From UBA8106 sp964569695 (lineage in GTDB: Bacteria > Acidobacteriota > Vicinamibacteria > Vicinamibacterales > UBA823), in assembly GCA_964569695.1 (NCBI GenBank), contig CAZMUA010000037.1, forward strand, positions 1 to 5,809: DNA of 5,809 nt, written 5' to 3'. Within the stretch, counting starts at the first letter, position 1. Each line of letters starts with the position of its first letter. Position numbers and translations under genes: made by a program. Below the pieces are notes generated by a model. That model was not told where the DNA came from and searched no databases. It saw nothing but the letters and a program-made list of their open reading frames with translations. Shown here one piece after another: positions 5,752-5,809 of this stretch.

Positions 5752-5809
5752 ATGTTAGAGGAAACACTCGGATTGGACTCAATGACCCCTGATCAAGCGG
5801 CTCGCCGGC
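5752..5809 (+). CDS. Possible start of a rightward gene, product unknown (truncated by the window edge)
   Basis: An ATG at 5752 opens a frame that stays open to the window edge, reading MLEETLGLDSMTPDQAARR. The preceding GAGGCGG offers a Shine-Dalgarno-like match, but only about four bases before the ATG, which is short. An in-frame TAA six codons upstream limits extension (a TTG at 5737 is possible), and an internal ATG at 5782 is an alternative start. Base composition returns to the GC level of the coding region, which supports a real gene. Nineteen codons are too few to name a family. It would be divergent from the leftward operon. Confidence 0.35.
   Translation, partial: MLEETLGLDSMTPDQAARR

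Overview
The window looks like bacterial chromosome from an uncultured, probably marine or soil heterotroph. Four genes lie head to tail on the minus strand and read right to left. The families present (a CoxL/xanthine-dehydrogenase-type molybdenum hydroxylase, a Mer-like luciferase-family oxidoreductase, a DUF3830 protein and a DUF4392 / D-glutamate-cyclase-like protein) recall the accessory catabolic gene sets of SAR202-type Chloroflexota and of some Actinomycetota. No phylogenetic marker is present, so this assignment is an inference.

Layout in the direction of transcription: (1) 5016-5044, a plausible sigma-70-type promoter, with an inverted repeat (5033-5055) spanning its -35 box and a GC-rich hairpin (4953-4976) in the predicted leader; (2) 4925-3918, DUF4392 / glutamate-cyclase-like protein, apparently starting at TTG; (3) 3884-3387, DUF3830 (cyclophilin-like fold) protein, 33 bases downstream with a clear Shine-Dalgarno; (4) 3322-2312, luciferase-like, probably F420-dependent oxidoreductase, after a 64-base gap; (5) 2244-1, large molybdopterin-binding subunit of a xanthine dehydrogenase/CO dehydrogenase family hydroxylase, after a 67-base gap. 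The last gene runs off the left edge near its natural C-terminus. All four frames are intact.

The right 0.8 kb (4926-5751) is AT-rich and shows no convincing gene. Besides the promoter and leader it holds a short GC-rich, palindrome-rich island (about 5240-5305), a small isolated hairpin (5490-5509) and an 11-base direct repeat. A possible plus-strand gene begins at 5752, but only 19 codons are visible.

Working hypothesis: the four leftward genes form one transcription unit for oxidation of a small organic compound. The molybdenum enzyme would hydroxylate a carbon next to a hetero-atom and the LLM enzyme would do a flavin/F420 redox step. The DUF4392 protein is related to an enzyme that handles D-glutamate and its lactam, which points loosely toward an amino-acid-like or cyclic-amide substrate. 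The families are seen in the sequence; the shared pathway and substrate are inferred.
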